Assembly: GCA_963920525.1 (NCBI GenBank)
Contig: OY986437.1
Span: 30,733,063-30,797,062, forward strand
Length of the DNA: 64,000 bases
Reading direction: 5' to 3'
Origin: Dichetophora obliterata
Lineage: Eukaryota; Arthropoda; Insecta; Diptera; Sciomyzidae
The notes under the pieces are model-generated. The model saw only the letters and a program-made list of their open reading frames with translations. It made no database searches and was not told the DNA's origin. How positions within the stretch are numbered: the first letter of the stretch is position 1; each line of letters begins with the position of its first letter. Below, in pieces: positions 32,845 through 43,994 of the stretch. The translations under genes and the position numbers were made by a program.

Positions 32845-33365
32845 CCATATTAAATAATCTTTATATGCCTAGAAGGCATATACTGTCGGAATGATATCCT
32901 ACCTCTTAACGGTACTAATTGTTCATATATTTTCAAGTTACTACCCGGTATGTAATGCTTTCAAAATTCTCAGTTGATAATACTCCAAATATCCCTTCTT
33001 GCCGCCAATTTATCTTTTGGTATGCGAGTTGATCTTGTTGATTTGTCATCAAAACGCAAATGCCGTAACAGTGCAACAAATCTATTTCTCAAAACACAGA
33101 CTCGATTATTTGGACTTCCAAATAAAGGTTCCGTTTGTTCCAAATGTTTCATCATTATTGTGTCCACCTTCACTTTCTTCAGCAGATTTAATGCTTTTTT
33201 TATCCTCTGACTCGGATGCAGCTTCCAAAACATCAATTTCACTATCTGAGATGCAAGATTCATCACAATCTTCAGCAGTGTCTTCCAATTAACTTTCATC
33301 ATCTTCCTCTTCCATAGCGTTTCTAATTTCTGCATTCGTTAGATGTCTTGTTCTTCTAGCTCCAT
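32845..33365 (-). pseudogene. piggyBac transposase, N-terminal and partial core
   Basis: ATG at 33365 begins MYGARRTRHLTNAEIRNAME. A TAA at about 33290 breaks an acidic N-terminal region rich in Glu, Asp and Ser (SEIDVLEAASESEDKK). After FGTNGTFIWKSK a deletion joins to NRVCVLRNRFVALLRHLRFD, then IPKDKLAARRDIWSIIN, HYIPGSNLKIYEQLVPLRGR and ISFRQYMPSRH. The last blocks match the piggyBac core just past the first catalytic Asp region (DEQLVPFRGR in relatives; here YEQ replaces DEQ, so that Asp is lost). Inactive. Confidence 0.85.
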
Positions 33366-33874
33366 ACATGCTAGTAAAAAGAATTATTTTATAGCTACTG
33401 AATATTGTTCTGATAATAACTATTGTATAACTTGTGTCGTTGCACATATGCAGTACGAAAATGATTTTATTTACTTCCAAATCATCAATGCAAATATTAT
33501 GCCTTGACAGATCATGTTTCGACATGAATAAACAATATGCAATACATTTTTTACTCGAGCACAAGCTAACACCTTAGACCGTCGTTGTAGTGTCTTAGAG
33601 TCGCTACTTGACAGTTAATGATATTTTTCAATACTATGTGTAATAAGTTAATATTATGAAAACATAATAAAAAATTTATTTTTTATAACAATTACATAGT
33701 AGCCGATAGTAAAATACATTAAACTGAATTTGCTTGAAAACGTGTTTTAAATCTTTTATATGCGTTCGAAATTCAATAGTGACCCACAGTCACAGCCTGG
33801 CAGTAATAGGGTTAAATAAATAAGTAATAGGGTTAAGTCATGGTCTCTCCTGCATGTGTATATGTGTATAGTAG

Positions 33875-34284
33875 CCCAGCGGAAAAATAAAAAGCGCTTG
33901 TAGAAGCACCGCATTTTATGCGCAGTTTTGGTACGCTTTAAGGACGCGCTCTTCAGACTTCAGAGTTTTTGAGCGCATATTTTTATCTACATTTTTTTCA
34001 TTCAAAATCAAGCAAGAAAATGGCACAGTGTTAAGACATTCGACTCTAAGCTACGCAGTCCGAGTTCAATCCCAGACTATGCAAAGCAGTTTTTTTTTAT
34101 CTTTAATGTTGTTTTCGAATTTAACTGCATCCTCAAAGCTTACCAAAGATGCAGTAAAAATGCGCCTACTTTTGCGGACACGTAGAACAAAAAAGGAAAG
34201 TAAGCTTCATCAAAAAAGATGCGCCGCTTGCTTAAAAAACAGCGCATCATCATTAGTGTTTCAGCGCTACTTTTACCCGCTGGG
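33875..34284. mobile_element. CCC-ended MITE with a tRNA-like cassette
   Basis: The left end is CCCAGCGGAAAAATAAAAAG; the right end in reverse is CCCAGCGGGTAAAAGTAGCG. AG lies outside both (33873-33874, 34285-34286). 410 bp. Subterminal GCGC/AGCGC words occur in both orientations. The centre holds a tRNA-like block (34019-34083). No protein gene is present. Same general plan as the other CCC-ended elements in this window. Confidence 0.75.
34019..34083 (+). other. tRNA-like cassette (copy C)
   Basis: TGGCACAGTG fits an A box and GAGTTCAATCCC fits a B box about 40 bases later. A run of eight T residues follows at about 34091-34098, a pol III-type terminator. The stems pair only partly, so it is a tRNA-derived promoter or relic rather than a working tRNA. 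It lies in the middle of the CCC-ended MITE. Confidence 0.6.
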
Positions 34285-34341
34285 AGAAGACGTTATGCTT
34301 ACGAGTGCGTCTAAAGACAATAAAGTGCCCAGATCTAAGTT

Positions 34342-34780
34342 CACCCAAAAAAAAAAAAGATTCGTACTATGTACAAAACAATTATTATATTCTACAAATC
34401 TGTTTGTTCTTTTTAGCCTACGAATGACTTCGTGAATAATACAAATGCCCGTTTGTACATTGTACAAAGAAAAATTTGTATGTTTTACAAACGCATTCGT
34501 TTCATCTACAAAAGATACGAACAAATATACGAACGCTGCTGCCACCGCTTTGTACATTATCAAACAATGTTCGTTCAGTTCACAAATTTTAACATAGATT
34601 TTTACTAATTTGCTTTTGTAGAATGTACAAAGTAACGAATTCAAAAATATTTTTGAATATTTCGGCCAACACTACAAACGTTTGAACTATGTACAAAACA
34701 TTTGTACATTCTACAAATAGCCTCTGTTTGTATTTCTACAAAGATTTTATTCGTAATTTTATCCTAAATATTTTTGGGTG
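34342..34780. mobile_element. CACCC-ended MITE with TACAAA subterminal repeats
   Basis: The left end CACCCAAAAAAA and the right end TTTTTGGGTG are inverse. TA follows the right end, while the left flank reads TT. The interior is packed with GTACAAA/TTTGTAC and TTCGTA words in both orientations. It resembles the 47.0-48.8 kb element in style. Confidence 0.55.
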
Positions 34781-34789
34781 TACTATAGC

Positions 34790-36637
34790 TTTTTGAGTAT
34801 TCATTCTTGAAGAGTCACAATCAGTGATGTGGGAAGATAAAAACTGAAATGAGTTTTTAAGTATTAATGATGGCATTAAATTATGCATTTTTCTTAATTT
34901 TTTTTTATTTTATTATTTTTAAAAATACAATTTTTCGCTGTTCCGTTAATCGCTACATAAAAGTTTTTAGAAGTTTTTTGTGGCTTCTGCAGTCTCTTCT
35001 ATCAAAATTATATTTTTTTTTAGAACTAAAGGGCTTAGTGCAATAACATGATAAGCCATATGGTAATAAAACTGACATTTTGAATTCTGACAAAACTGAC
35101 ATTCTGAAAAAAAACTAAAAAGAATTCGGCTATTACCTAATAACTTATAGAGCCTAATGGCTATTTCGGACAGATTCGATTATTTTTCCATTTCTTCATA
35201 CAAAACTACATTTTTCAAATCTTCCAACTCAATTATTTCGAATAGTTTTTTGTATCATATCATGTTTTTATAATAAGCCTTTCAATTACAAAATAATATA
35301 ATAAAAAAATGCAATAAAATTGTATGTAAAAGAAAAGCAAAATGGAAAATATTTATCTGTCAGAAAAAAACCTTCGATTAATTACTGAAAAATATACTTA
35401 AAAAGCTTGTGTTGAAATTCTGAACTGATCGGTTTTGCCGTTTCCAAGAAATATTTCTCACCGATTTGGGTTTGTCTTAGGCTGAGGAAAAACTCAGTTA
35501 TCCCAGAATTCTCTGAAGGATCCACTTAACCTCCAGCAATTAAGACCGCATTTTTAATTTATATTTTCAATCTTCATTGAACAATTCCAATTCCTAATGC
35601 AAGTTCTTATTTCACTTTACAAAGTTGTTTCAGTACAGCGTATGTAATCAGAAGCGGTTCTGTGTAACGAGTACTCGGTTCTGTACAATGGGTGATCGGG
35701 TTTTATGACAGGTTGTCGATTCCTAGTAATCAGGTGACAGGTTCTGGTTAGGTTCTAGGTAACGGACAATCTTTTTTATGACAATAATCGTTTCTTTTGA
35801 CAGGTAATCGGTTCTAATGTCTGATTATCGGTTCTTAAGACTTGTGATTGGCTCGTTGGAAATAAGGTTATCGGCTCTGATTCGGTTTTAAATTTTTTAG
35901 ATGTCGGCTCTGGTCCTTAATGACATTTGATGGCGATGGTTTGAGCATTCACTATGTGAGGCAACTTAATACTATACAGCCACAAAGGATGTGCGGCGAG
36001 GGAGTCTGAAAGCTGTATCAGGCAGTGGTCAGACGGCGCAGCGAGCAGAAGTTATGCATTCAGAGGTTCAAAGGTTTTGCAAAAGCCAATTACTTAAAAC
36101 TGAGTTCTGATGTAAGGGTCACCGAGGCTGCGCAGCGAGCAGAAGCTGAAGAATTTACGAGGGCAGACGACTACAAGGTTCGACTGCTACGCTTAAATTC
36201 TGTTCCAAGGGCAAATGAGAAGTTCTTTTAGCGCTGAGGCGAAACTGACTGAATCAACTAATCAACGAGGGTTGCAAGGACAGATGAAAAGCAGGCCAAT
36301 GGAAATTTTGATTGTGAGGCTCACTGTGCTACCCGCCCTCGCAGCAGAATAAAAGAAAATGCAAGAGAAGAAAAACCATTATAATTATTAATAACCAAAA
36401 GCTTAAGTTAGAGCAGAAATTCTTAAACAAGGAAGAAAAGGTTGGTTATGAGAGGTATAATTCTACCAGTCGCTTCTATGTAGCATTTCCTCACCATCTT
36501 AAAATCATGACGTTATAAAGTTATTGTGAATTAATTAGTTTTATGATCTATTAAATTATTATATGAATTTAATTGCGAGCTTTAGATTAAGTAAGTTTTT
36601 AAGAAGGCAACAACAACAACAACAACTCTGTATGGAG
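34790..36637. other. No gene recognised
   Basis: AT-rich sequence, then a degenerate tandem repeat (separate entry), then a GC-richer stretch at 36000-36350 in which CGCAGCGAGCAGAAG occurs twice. A 68-codon frame there shows no known motif. I cannot assign a role. Confidence 0.4.
35640..35930. repeat. Degenerate short tandem repeat (ATCGGTTCT-type)
   Basis: A loose array in which GGTTCT alternates with GACAGGTWATCG words at about 20-35-bp spacing. Too degenerate to fix a period by eye. Confidence 0.5.
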
Positions 36638-38268
36638 TAGGGATGGCAAAATTTTAGAGTTTTTTCGATCCCGGGATTTTCGGGATCTGAAAATACAATC
36701 CCGGGATCCCGGGATCATCCCGAAACTCAAGAAGTTTTTATTTCGTTATTTTTTTTTTTGCCAAAAAGTGCAACACATTCACTTCTATTCTATTAAAGTA
36801 CATACTCTGTATCAAATTGATATTACAAAGAAGCACAATTCAATAAAAAAAAAACCAAACATAAAATTTGACCAATCATATATCTTCAGTAATTTATAAC
36901 ATAGTTTTTGTAATACATGCACAAATACATATTTTTGGTTTAAGCTTAGTATGCTGTAGAAGCGAAAAGAAATCTTCCGTAAGAAATGCATCGCGTTTTT
37001 GACAGCAAGAAGGTAGCGAAATTTTTTTCGTTGGTTAGTACGCTGTTGTTCCGTAAAAATTGTTCAATGTAGCCAAGTTCACAACCATGATTTTAGAGTT
37101 AAAATGTAAAAATTTCGATGCCTTTTATATGGCCGTACATTTAATTGGCATGGAAATTTAACATTCAACTAACACATTCAACAAACACATTCAACAAACA
37201 CGTTACGGTAAGTATGTGTCAGTGTTGAGTCTACACCAAAATTTCGCGTGTAGAATTAAATGCCTAAAAATGTTTGTTCCTACAGCATACTAAGCTTTAG
37301 CAGTAACTGCCTGCATAAAATTATTTTAAATCAGTATTTAAACAATTTTTTTAAAATTAAATTTTTTTAGATTGATAATTGCTCAATTATCCTTCAAAAA
37401 ATCAATTCCGCTTTTAATAAACATTCTACAGCGCTTAAAACCTGTACGCCAGAGTAAATTTAACAAGACATTTAACAAAGACGAGTAACTTTAAGCACGA
37501 TTTTTCTTGAAAAAACTTTTTCAAAACTGACTACACTACTGAAAACAAACTAATCGACCAATGAAAATATTTTTTAATCTATTCATATTCTACACATCTT
37601 TTACCAAAATGAGCATCTTTGGAAAATTTTTCTAGATTTTACACGCAACAATATGGTCAAATATAATGTCAATTTCTCCCACTTTTTTCCACGCTTCGTA
37701 ATTTTCTTAATTTTTCATTTTGGTAAAATATATGCATTCAAGAGTTTTTCTTCGAAAGCATTTTATTTTCAGGCGATCAGCGTGATGATGTAAAATTAAC
37801 ATGCAAATTAAATTTTTTGTGTATAATATAATGTGTATAATATAATAAAATAAAATTTTTTAGAAAACATCTTCTAAATATGCCTTAATTTGAACCGCTT
37901 TGGCCTAAAACCTCTCTATAATTATATGCTATAGTACATTCAAATAAAAATTAAGTCAATACAGTTAAGTAAAAAATAAATACAATACCCTTGCTATTTA
38001 GAGCTCAGTAAAAATATTCCTTCTTTTTATCAAAATACGATCTTCATGAAATTAAAGCATTAATGGCCTTATCCCCTTACTTAGACCTTAATTTATTGCA
38101 TAAAAGACTTGCAGAGAAGAAGCACCGCTCCGCCTCAACGCTTTTTTGTACGATCGTTGATCGTTGAAAGGGGGATATATGTGATGGTAATTTGTAAGAA
38201 TTATTTTAGATATTAAAAAAATTGTTTTCAACAATCCCGGGATTCGAATCGAATAATCCCGGGATTAT
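36638..38268 (+). mobile_element. hAT-like non-autonomous repeat, copy B
   Basis: Begins TAGGGATGGCAAAATTTT with GATCCCGGGAT palindromes and ends in a second cluster of AATCCCGGGATT words near 38232-38268. Its first 1.43 kb is the reverse complement of copy A (10032-11463). The extra 200 bp at its far end suggests that copy A is truncated or B is chimeric. No reading frame for a transposase. The flanks show no convincing 8-bp duplication. Confidence 0.6.
36942..37297. mobile_element. small inverted-repeat element nested in hAT-like copy B
   Basis: The ends AAGCTTAGTATGCTGTAG and its inverse TACAGCATACTAAGCTT match the nested element of copy A at the same relative place. Confidence 0.65.
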
Positions 38269-39056
38269 TAAGTAGTCTTTGAGTGATTAAGCTGTGATTA
38301 ACTCACTTTTTAAATTTGTATATGACTTCACACATTTAGGACATTATTCATTTGAATTAGATGACTACTAATCATATGACATTTCAAAGCAGTAGGCTAT
38401 TTATAGATCACCGCCATCAACTTTACCAAGGTTTCCATCTATTATAGTTGCTTCTTTTTATTTATTTCAATATTCATTGGTGTTCGACAGTTTGTCGAAA
38501 TGAACTCCTTTTAGGGCAAAGTTAAAAATCCTTGACAAAACGGATTTTAATTTGCACAAAGCTACCTAAAGCTGACAAAATTTACCAACAACACTTAAGA
38601 GCTAAGCGTGTTTTAGGCGCCAACGAATATATCAGCAACTAAAATCAATTCAATTTCTTAACAATATATTTTTATTTTTATGTAAGCTTGCGTTTAACCG
38701 GTTTTTTTCGCCATTACCTACTGGCTAGTCTGTCTGTTGCCAATATTTGCTGCAACTTGGCCAATGTGGTTGGCTTTTAACACAGCGTGTTTATAAAGAG
38801 TGTCGCTCGCTGTGTAGAAGTGAGTGTGTGTGCGAGTGTTGTTTGTGTGTTTGTGTCCATGTGCTTTGATTTGCCTATAAAAAGTGCGGCTTATTTAAAA
38901 GCGCCACACTCGGCTTTTTCTCTACACCCAGTGTGCCAAACGGATCCGTTACGAATCCGTAACGAACTCACTTCTTCGTACATTTTGTCCGAAACGGATT
39001 GCGTTTCGCATCCGGAACGGATCCTTTTTCGTATGAAATTCCTCTCTCCGTTACGG

Positions 39057-39190
39057 ACTTCAGTTACGAATCCGTTTCGGACTTCAGATACGAATCCGTT
39101 TCGGACTTCAGTTACGAATCCGTTTCGGACTTCAGATACGAATCCGTTTCGTACTTCAGATACGAATCCATTTCGGACTTCATATACGAA
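39057..39190. repeat. 24-bp subterminal repeats, about five units
   Basis: Units of CTTCAGATACGAATCCGTTT plus CGGA, with GTT/GAT variation. The number of full units differs between copies (five here, four in the reversed copy at 42.4 kb, six at 44.0 kb). Probably transposase binding sites, as in CACTA-type ends. Confidence 0.85.
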
Positions 39191-39215
39191 ACAGACGATT
39201 CAGACTCTTTTTTTT

Positions 39216-39747
39216 TAAATTATGCGAACTCGCAACGGACTCGTTTGACGCATTTAGCTACATATGTTAAAAATATATGTTCTTTAAACAAGTTTGACGC
39301 ATTCAAATTCGAAAACTTTTTGCAGGAAATTAAACAAAAATTAAAACAAAAAAAAATTAGTTTGTAATCAAATTTATAAGAGAGTAGTACAGGCTAGTTT
39401 AAATGGTAAAAAAATTAATTCAAAATATCTTGTTTCTTCAAACAAACTACTTGTTTCTTCAAACAGCTAAACATTATTTTTCGTTGAAGCATCCCAATAA
39501 CTTTTACTGCTATAATGACAAAGCGTACAAAATTCACGCAATTAAAAAAGTTTCCGAAAAATATCTTGTGTACGGCTATCCTATAGTCACATTTAACTTG
39601 ATCACTAATGATAATTATTTAAAAATTCTGACAAGTACTTTTCTTCGATTTGAAGGAGAGCTTGAGGAGCACGAGCCTAATGAAATAAAAAAGTTGTTTA
39701 AAATAAAAATAAGTACACAATTGTATTTCGTATCCCTAATCCACTGA
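39216..39747 (+). pseudogene. Transposase-like C-terminal remnant in copy 1
   Basis: First frame: NSQRTRLTHLATYVKNICSL, NKFDAFKFENFLQEIKQKL. Second frame: AKHYFSLKHPNNFYCYNDKA, VSEKYLVYGYPIVTF, TSTFLRFEGELEEHEPNEIK, KISTQLYFVSLIH and a stop. The block H-L-xDVKN-G-L-x-FDAFKFENFL resembles the DUF4218-like C-terminal region of animal EnSpm/CACTA-type proteins (HLVDDV..FGPLD.FSAFPFENYL), and a terminal FV-x-L-x-H is usual there too. A frameshift and a deletion separate the halves. The N-terminal and catalytic parts are absent. Confidence 0.55.
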
Positions 39748-40113
39748 AAATAAAATAAGAAATTGTAAAACAAATTTAAGACTGTCTTTTATGTTAACGT
39801 TGTGGTAATTTTTTTGACGGATTCGTAACGGGTCCGTCAAAACATAAGAGCGATTCCTCTCAAAAATACGAATGGCTTTTTCCATTTTTTCGGATCCGCT
39901 TCGAACTCAGAACGGACTTCATAAACGAATCCGTAACGGACTTGAGATACGAATCCGTTTCGGACTTCATATACGAATCCGTTTCAGACTCTTTTTGCGG
40001 ATTCGTAACGGGTTCGTAACGGGTCCGTCGAAACATAAGAGAGCGTAGTGCGTACTGACGGACTCGTAACGGGTTCGTAACGGATCCGCATCCGTTTTTG
40101 TGCACATTGGGCA

Positions 40114-41640
40114 CTTTCAATTTGCAAAGTTGCTGCTGCTGTGTGCGTGTACTACTCTGGCATTAGTATTAGTGTAAGTGTTAGTGTTGATGTCGATGTC
40201 GCCAATGTGCACAATCGTGTGTTTGCGTACTATTTTTTCAGTTTCTACTCACAGCAAAATGGCTTTTGCAGCAAAACCGCACTAAATTTCCACAATAAAT
40301 AATCAATTTAATCCTGATGGCCCACAAGAGTGCTTTGGAGTAAAATGGACTGGAGACGTGGGCGGACGACGTGGTTGTCATTGGCTGCAACTGCTGCAGA
40401 GTTTTTGTGTAGCTTTTAGTCTCTGTCCGTCTGCTCGTCCGTCTGTATTCTTTTTTGGCTTGCATTCGAATATCATATCGGTTGAATGCAATTGGAAAGT
40501 TAGTCTCCCAGCGTGTTAGGTTGTAAAGAAGTTATAGATATCGAAAACAAGTACAGAAAAAGAAATGTATTTCAACTACTGTTAGACTCTGTAGTATTTT
40601 TTGCAACCGAACAGAATTCAATTTAACTCGATTAAAAGACATAAAAATAAGAAACATCAAAGAAAGCATAGTAGTTTTTCAAGACTTTTTGGTTTATGTT
40701 TTCTTTCCTCTCAACACACCATCCCATTCCATGCCATCCCACCTGCTGTTAGCTTGGACTTACGCTCAACTTTACGTTTTATTTGGTTGCACAGAGCATA
40801 AATTTATGCTGCTTAAGCTGAAGATGGGCTCGTCTTGTTCGCTTTTCTATGGCAACATTTATGCAGATAATTCTATTGAGTGATACAACACTATAACTTT
40901 CAATCTATTCACAATATTCTAAAAGTTCATCCTTGCAGCTCAATAATCAAAAATCCATTTTCACAAGTATTGCAAAATCGACTAGATATTTTATTTGTTC
41001 CCCAGAAAAACTTACAATATAATAAATTATTTATAAGTCATGAAATATTGTCATCAATCTTCAACTGTCAACTCAAGATGTGGACAATTTTTGGCAAAGG
41101 TTTTTGTGATGATGTTGAAATGTTGGAACGTGCAAAAAACCATACACATAAGGCAATAAATGTTGGCAACTTTTTTGTGTATCCATTGCAGTTGAACAAA
41201 CAAGGCTAATTCTATCAAGTTTTGAAAAATATACATATTTATAATATATTATTGAAAACAGCAAATTGATATGGGTTTTAGTCTAATACTTATATATAAA
41301 ACATAAAATTTTGTGGGAGTAAGAAATAGCTAAATTTTTTAATATAAACTCTGGAAGAAAACGACGAAGATAGATGCTTCTTTCTCAAAAATTTTCTCAA
41401 TTCTTATACGTTGTTTGAATGCCATGGTAATTTGCTAAAGTATACCAAACATACTTGTCAAATGGACATGTGGCCAGGCTGACAGTTGGCTTTTTAAATA
41501 TATGTGTCGGAAATTTGATACTTCTATAAAAGATTCCATTTGAATTGTATTCTTCTAACGATAGTTACGATAATTACAGTCGCTTTCCCTTTTTCTACCA
41601 CTCTGATTGATTGTTGCAGTTTTAGCATTTTTTTTAATTT
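40114..41640. other. No gene recognised
   Basis: AT-rich DNA. Frames at 40601-41209 carry no motif and overlap freely in several phases, as expected by chance. Confidence 0.4.
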
Positions 41641-41990
41641 TTTATAGTATTTGTATTTGTATTTATTTAAGGATAAATTAGTACTGTAAGATATAAAAAG
41701 ATCTTTAAGAAGTACAACGGTGAAAATAAATAATCAACTTATAACATATAATAATTATAGACTTAAACAATAAAGAATTTATAGTTTAGAACAAAAGTAA
41801 AAATAAAAATAGAAAGTATATGATCAACAGATGACACTTGTAAAATTAAAAAGATAAATAAATTAAAAAGATAAATAATTGATTACTAATTTATAATTTT
41901 TTTTCAGAGTATTTTTGTAACATATATATTGCAATGATTAAATGATGAAAAGAAAAACAGTTTAATAGTGAAAACTTTAATTAGATTGTT

Positions 41991-42433
41991 TTAGTCGTTT
42001 GAGAAATATAACAAAACAGATAGCTTGAATTTGTTCGTACGAGCGATTGATTTAATATTAACTGGTAGTGAATTCCATAGTTTAATGGCATTGACGAAGA
42101 AAAGACGCTTAGATTGCAAACAATTGAATTTAGGCATGATAAGATTCCCAGTTCGGTTGGAAACAGAGAAGCGCAATTTTTGAAAAAGGTATGATGGAAT
42201 CCTGTAGATAATGAGCTTATGCAGAAAAATACAATTTCTTGCTTTCAGATAGTTAATTATGCTACAACCCAAGATAATCTTACTGAAAGTTGAGATATGG
42301 TCAAACCGGCTCAATCCATAAACATATCTGGTCGCATCATTAAAGGCAACAAGTATTTTGTGCGCTGAGTGTGAATCTAAATTACTAATACTAGTTCTGA
42401 GTATGTAATATAAGGCACAATTAGTTGTATAAT
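41991..42433 (-). pseudogene. Second CR1/Jockey-type LINE, C-terminal part
   Basis: Third segment of a minus-strand LINE split by two insertions. It reads NLDSHSAHKILVAFNDATRY, VYGLSRFDHISTFSKIILGC, LKARNCIFLHKLI, LQSKRLFFVNAIKLWNSLPV and ends with a stop at 41991. It aligns segment by segment with the LINE at 26.36-26.7 kb. Its 3' untranslated part probably continues to about 41640. A frameshift lies just before this segment. Confidence 0.85.
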
Positions 42434-42435
42434 GA

Positions 42436-43616
42436 CCCAATGTGCACAAAAACGGATGCGGATCCGTTACGAACCCGTTACGAGTCCGTCAGTACGCACT
42501 ACGCTCTCTTATGTTTCGACGGACCCGCTACGAACCCGTTACGAATCCGCCAAAAGAGTCTGAAACGGATTCGTATATGAAGTCCGAAACGGATTCGTAT
42601 CTGAAGTCCGTTACGGATTCGTATCGAAGTCCGTTCTGAGTTCGAGGCGGATCCGAAAAAATGGAAAAAGCCATTCGTATTTTTGAGAGGAACCGCTCTT
42701 ATGTTTTGACGGACCCGTTACGAATCCGCCAAAAAATTTACCACAACGTTAACATAAAAGACAGTCTTAAATTTGTTTTACAATTTCTTATTTTATTTTC
42801 AGTGGATTAGGTATACGAAATACAATTGTGTACTTATTTTTATTTTAAAGAAGTTTTTTATTTCATTAGGCTCGTGCTCCTCAAGCTCTCCTTCAAATCG
42901 AAGAAAAGTACTTGTCAGAATTTTTAAATAATTATCATTAGTGATCAAGTTAAATGTGACTATAGGATAGCCGTACACAAGATATTTTTCGGAAACTTTT
43001 TTAATTGCGTGAATTTTGTACGCTTTGTCATTATAGCAGTAAAAGTTATTGAGATGCTTCAATGAAAAATAATGTTTAGCTGTTTGAAGAAACAATTATG
43101 AGCCATCCTGGAACTCACCAACATTGTACTCGTTTGTTTGATATTTTGAATTAATTCTTTACCATTTAAACTAGCCTCCACTACTCTCTTATAAATTTGA
43201 TTACAAAATAATTTTTTTTGTTTTAATTTTCGTTTAATTTCCTGCAAAAACTTTTCGAATTTGAATGCGTCAAACTTGTTTAGAGAACCTATATTTTTAA
43301 CATCTGTAGCTAAATGCGTCAAACGAGTCCGTTGCGAGTTCGCATTATTTAAAAAAAAAAAGAGTGAAACGTCTGTTTCGTATATGAAGTCCAAAACGGA
43401 TTCGTATCTGAAGCTCGAAACAGATTCGTATCTGAAGTCCGAAACGGATTCGTATCTGAAGTCCGAAACGGATTCATAACTGAAGTCCGTAACGGAGAGA
43501 GGAATTTCATACGAAAAAGGATCCGTTCCGGAAGCGAAACGCAATCCGTTTCGGACAAAAAGTACGAAGAAGTGAGTTCGTTACGGATTCGTAACAGATC
43601 CGTTTGGCACACTGGG
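42436..43616 (-). mobile_element. CCCARTGTGC element, copy 2 (1,181 bp), reversed
   Basis: Same ends as copy 1 in opposite orientation. GA lies outside both ends (42434-42435, 43617-43618). It is inserted in the LINE: excising it with one GA leaves a continuous LINE reading (KRDS, then LYN) before an older frameshift. About four 24-bp subterminal units are at 43380-43490. Confidence 0.88.
42799..43352 (-). pseudogene. Transposase-like C-terminal remnant in copy 2
   Basis: The best preserved of the three remnants. It reads NSQRTRLTHLATDVKNIGSL, NKFDAFKFEKFLQEIKRKL, CNQIYKRVVEASLNGKELIQ, then a frameshift near 43060 and AKHYFSLKHLNNFYCYNDKA, KKVSEKYLVYGYPIVTFNLI, RFEGELEEHEPNEIK, ISTQLYFVYLIH, stop. 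HLATDVKNIG and AFKFEKFL are the key similarities to EnSpm-type C termini. No catalytic residues lie in this part. Confidence 0.58.
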
Positions 43617-43994
43617 GAGTCTCTTTTTAGTTTCAATTGGTGTAAACCTAGCAGGTAGCCGTAGGCAACACAGCGTGAAATAGATTCTTTTGATGATATT
43701 ATTGATGTGGACGGAACATGACAGTTTTGAATTGATAAAAACCCTAGATTTTGAACTTTATTGACCATTTGCAGGTTTTTGGTATTTAAAAATATAGGCG
43801 GTATCTCTAGGTCGTCAAGTTCTTCCTTAAAGATAGGCAGAACATATGACTTATATGCATTAAGGCAGAGATTATTGTCAGATGCCCACCTACAAATTGC
43901 ACTCAGGTCATCATTCAACCTGCAGCACAAGTCGTCGAGTAGTCGGACACGGTTTGACAAATACAGCTGAATGTCGTCAGCATAAGCGTGCATA
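43617..43994 (-). pseudogene. Second CR1/Jockey-type LINE, middle part (YADD)
   Basis: Second segment of the split LINE. MHAYADDIQLYLS carries the YADD active site, followed by LLDDLCCRLNDDLSAICRWA, NAYKSYVLPIFK, NKVQNLGFLSIQNCH and YLLGLHQLKLKRDS at the edge of copy 2. Flanked on both sides by CCCARTGTGC insertions. Confidence 0.88.

Larger units (their letters stand above)
28046..33811 (-). mobile_element. piggyBac-like element, degenerate, with nested insertions
   Basis: The left end is CCCTATTGCTGCCATG after TTAA (28042-28045). The right end in reverse is CCCTATTACTGCCAGG, followed by TTAA (33812-33815). TTAA at both edges and CCC-starting inverted ends define piggyBac. The transposase runs on the minus strand: N terminus at 33.36 kb, core at 32.85-33.3 kb, Cys-rich C terminus near 28.3 kb. 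It is interrupted by a CCC-ended element (29494-31597), a CTA-flanked MITE (31771-32303), an RTE-like LINE scrap (32.5-32.8 kb) and perhaps a TA-flanked element (28494-29028). The length is more than double the usual 2.5 kb because of these. Confidence 0.88.
38927..40111 (+). mobile_element. CCCARTGTGC element, copy 1 (1,185 bp)
   Basis: Ends CCCAGTGTGCCAAACGGATC and, reversed, CCCAATGTGCACAAAAACGG, both continuing into GGATCCGTTACGAA. CA lies outside both ends (38925-38926, 40112-40113). Subterminal 24-bp repeats at the left, and at the right a set of related CGTAACGG words. The middle carries a remnant of a transposase-like C terminus. Two more copies at 42.4 and 44.0 kb share the same layout, so this is a deletion derivative that multiplied as a unit. 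Confidence 0.85.

Noticed and set aside
33999..34435. A 135-codon plus-strand frame
   Set aside because: It runs across the tRNA-like cassette, the end of one MITE and the start of another; no domain and no continuity.
39057..39190. Regular 24-bp repeats that could suggest a CRISPR-like array
   Set aside because: There are no unique spacers, the unit is contiguous, and the context is a eukaryotic transposon end.
38787..39218. A 143-codon plus-strand frame with repeated Asp-Thr-Asn-Pro-Phe-Arg-Thr-Ser words
   Set aside because: It is only the translation of the 24-bp subterminal repeats (24 is a multiple of 3, so frames stay open). Equivalent frames appear in all three element copies and in more than one phase.
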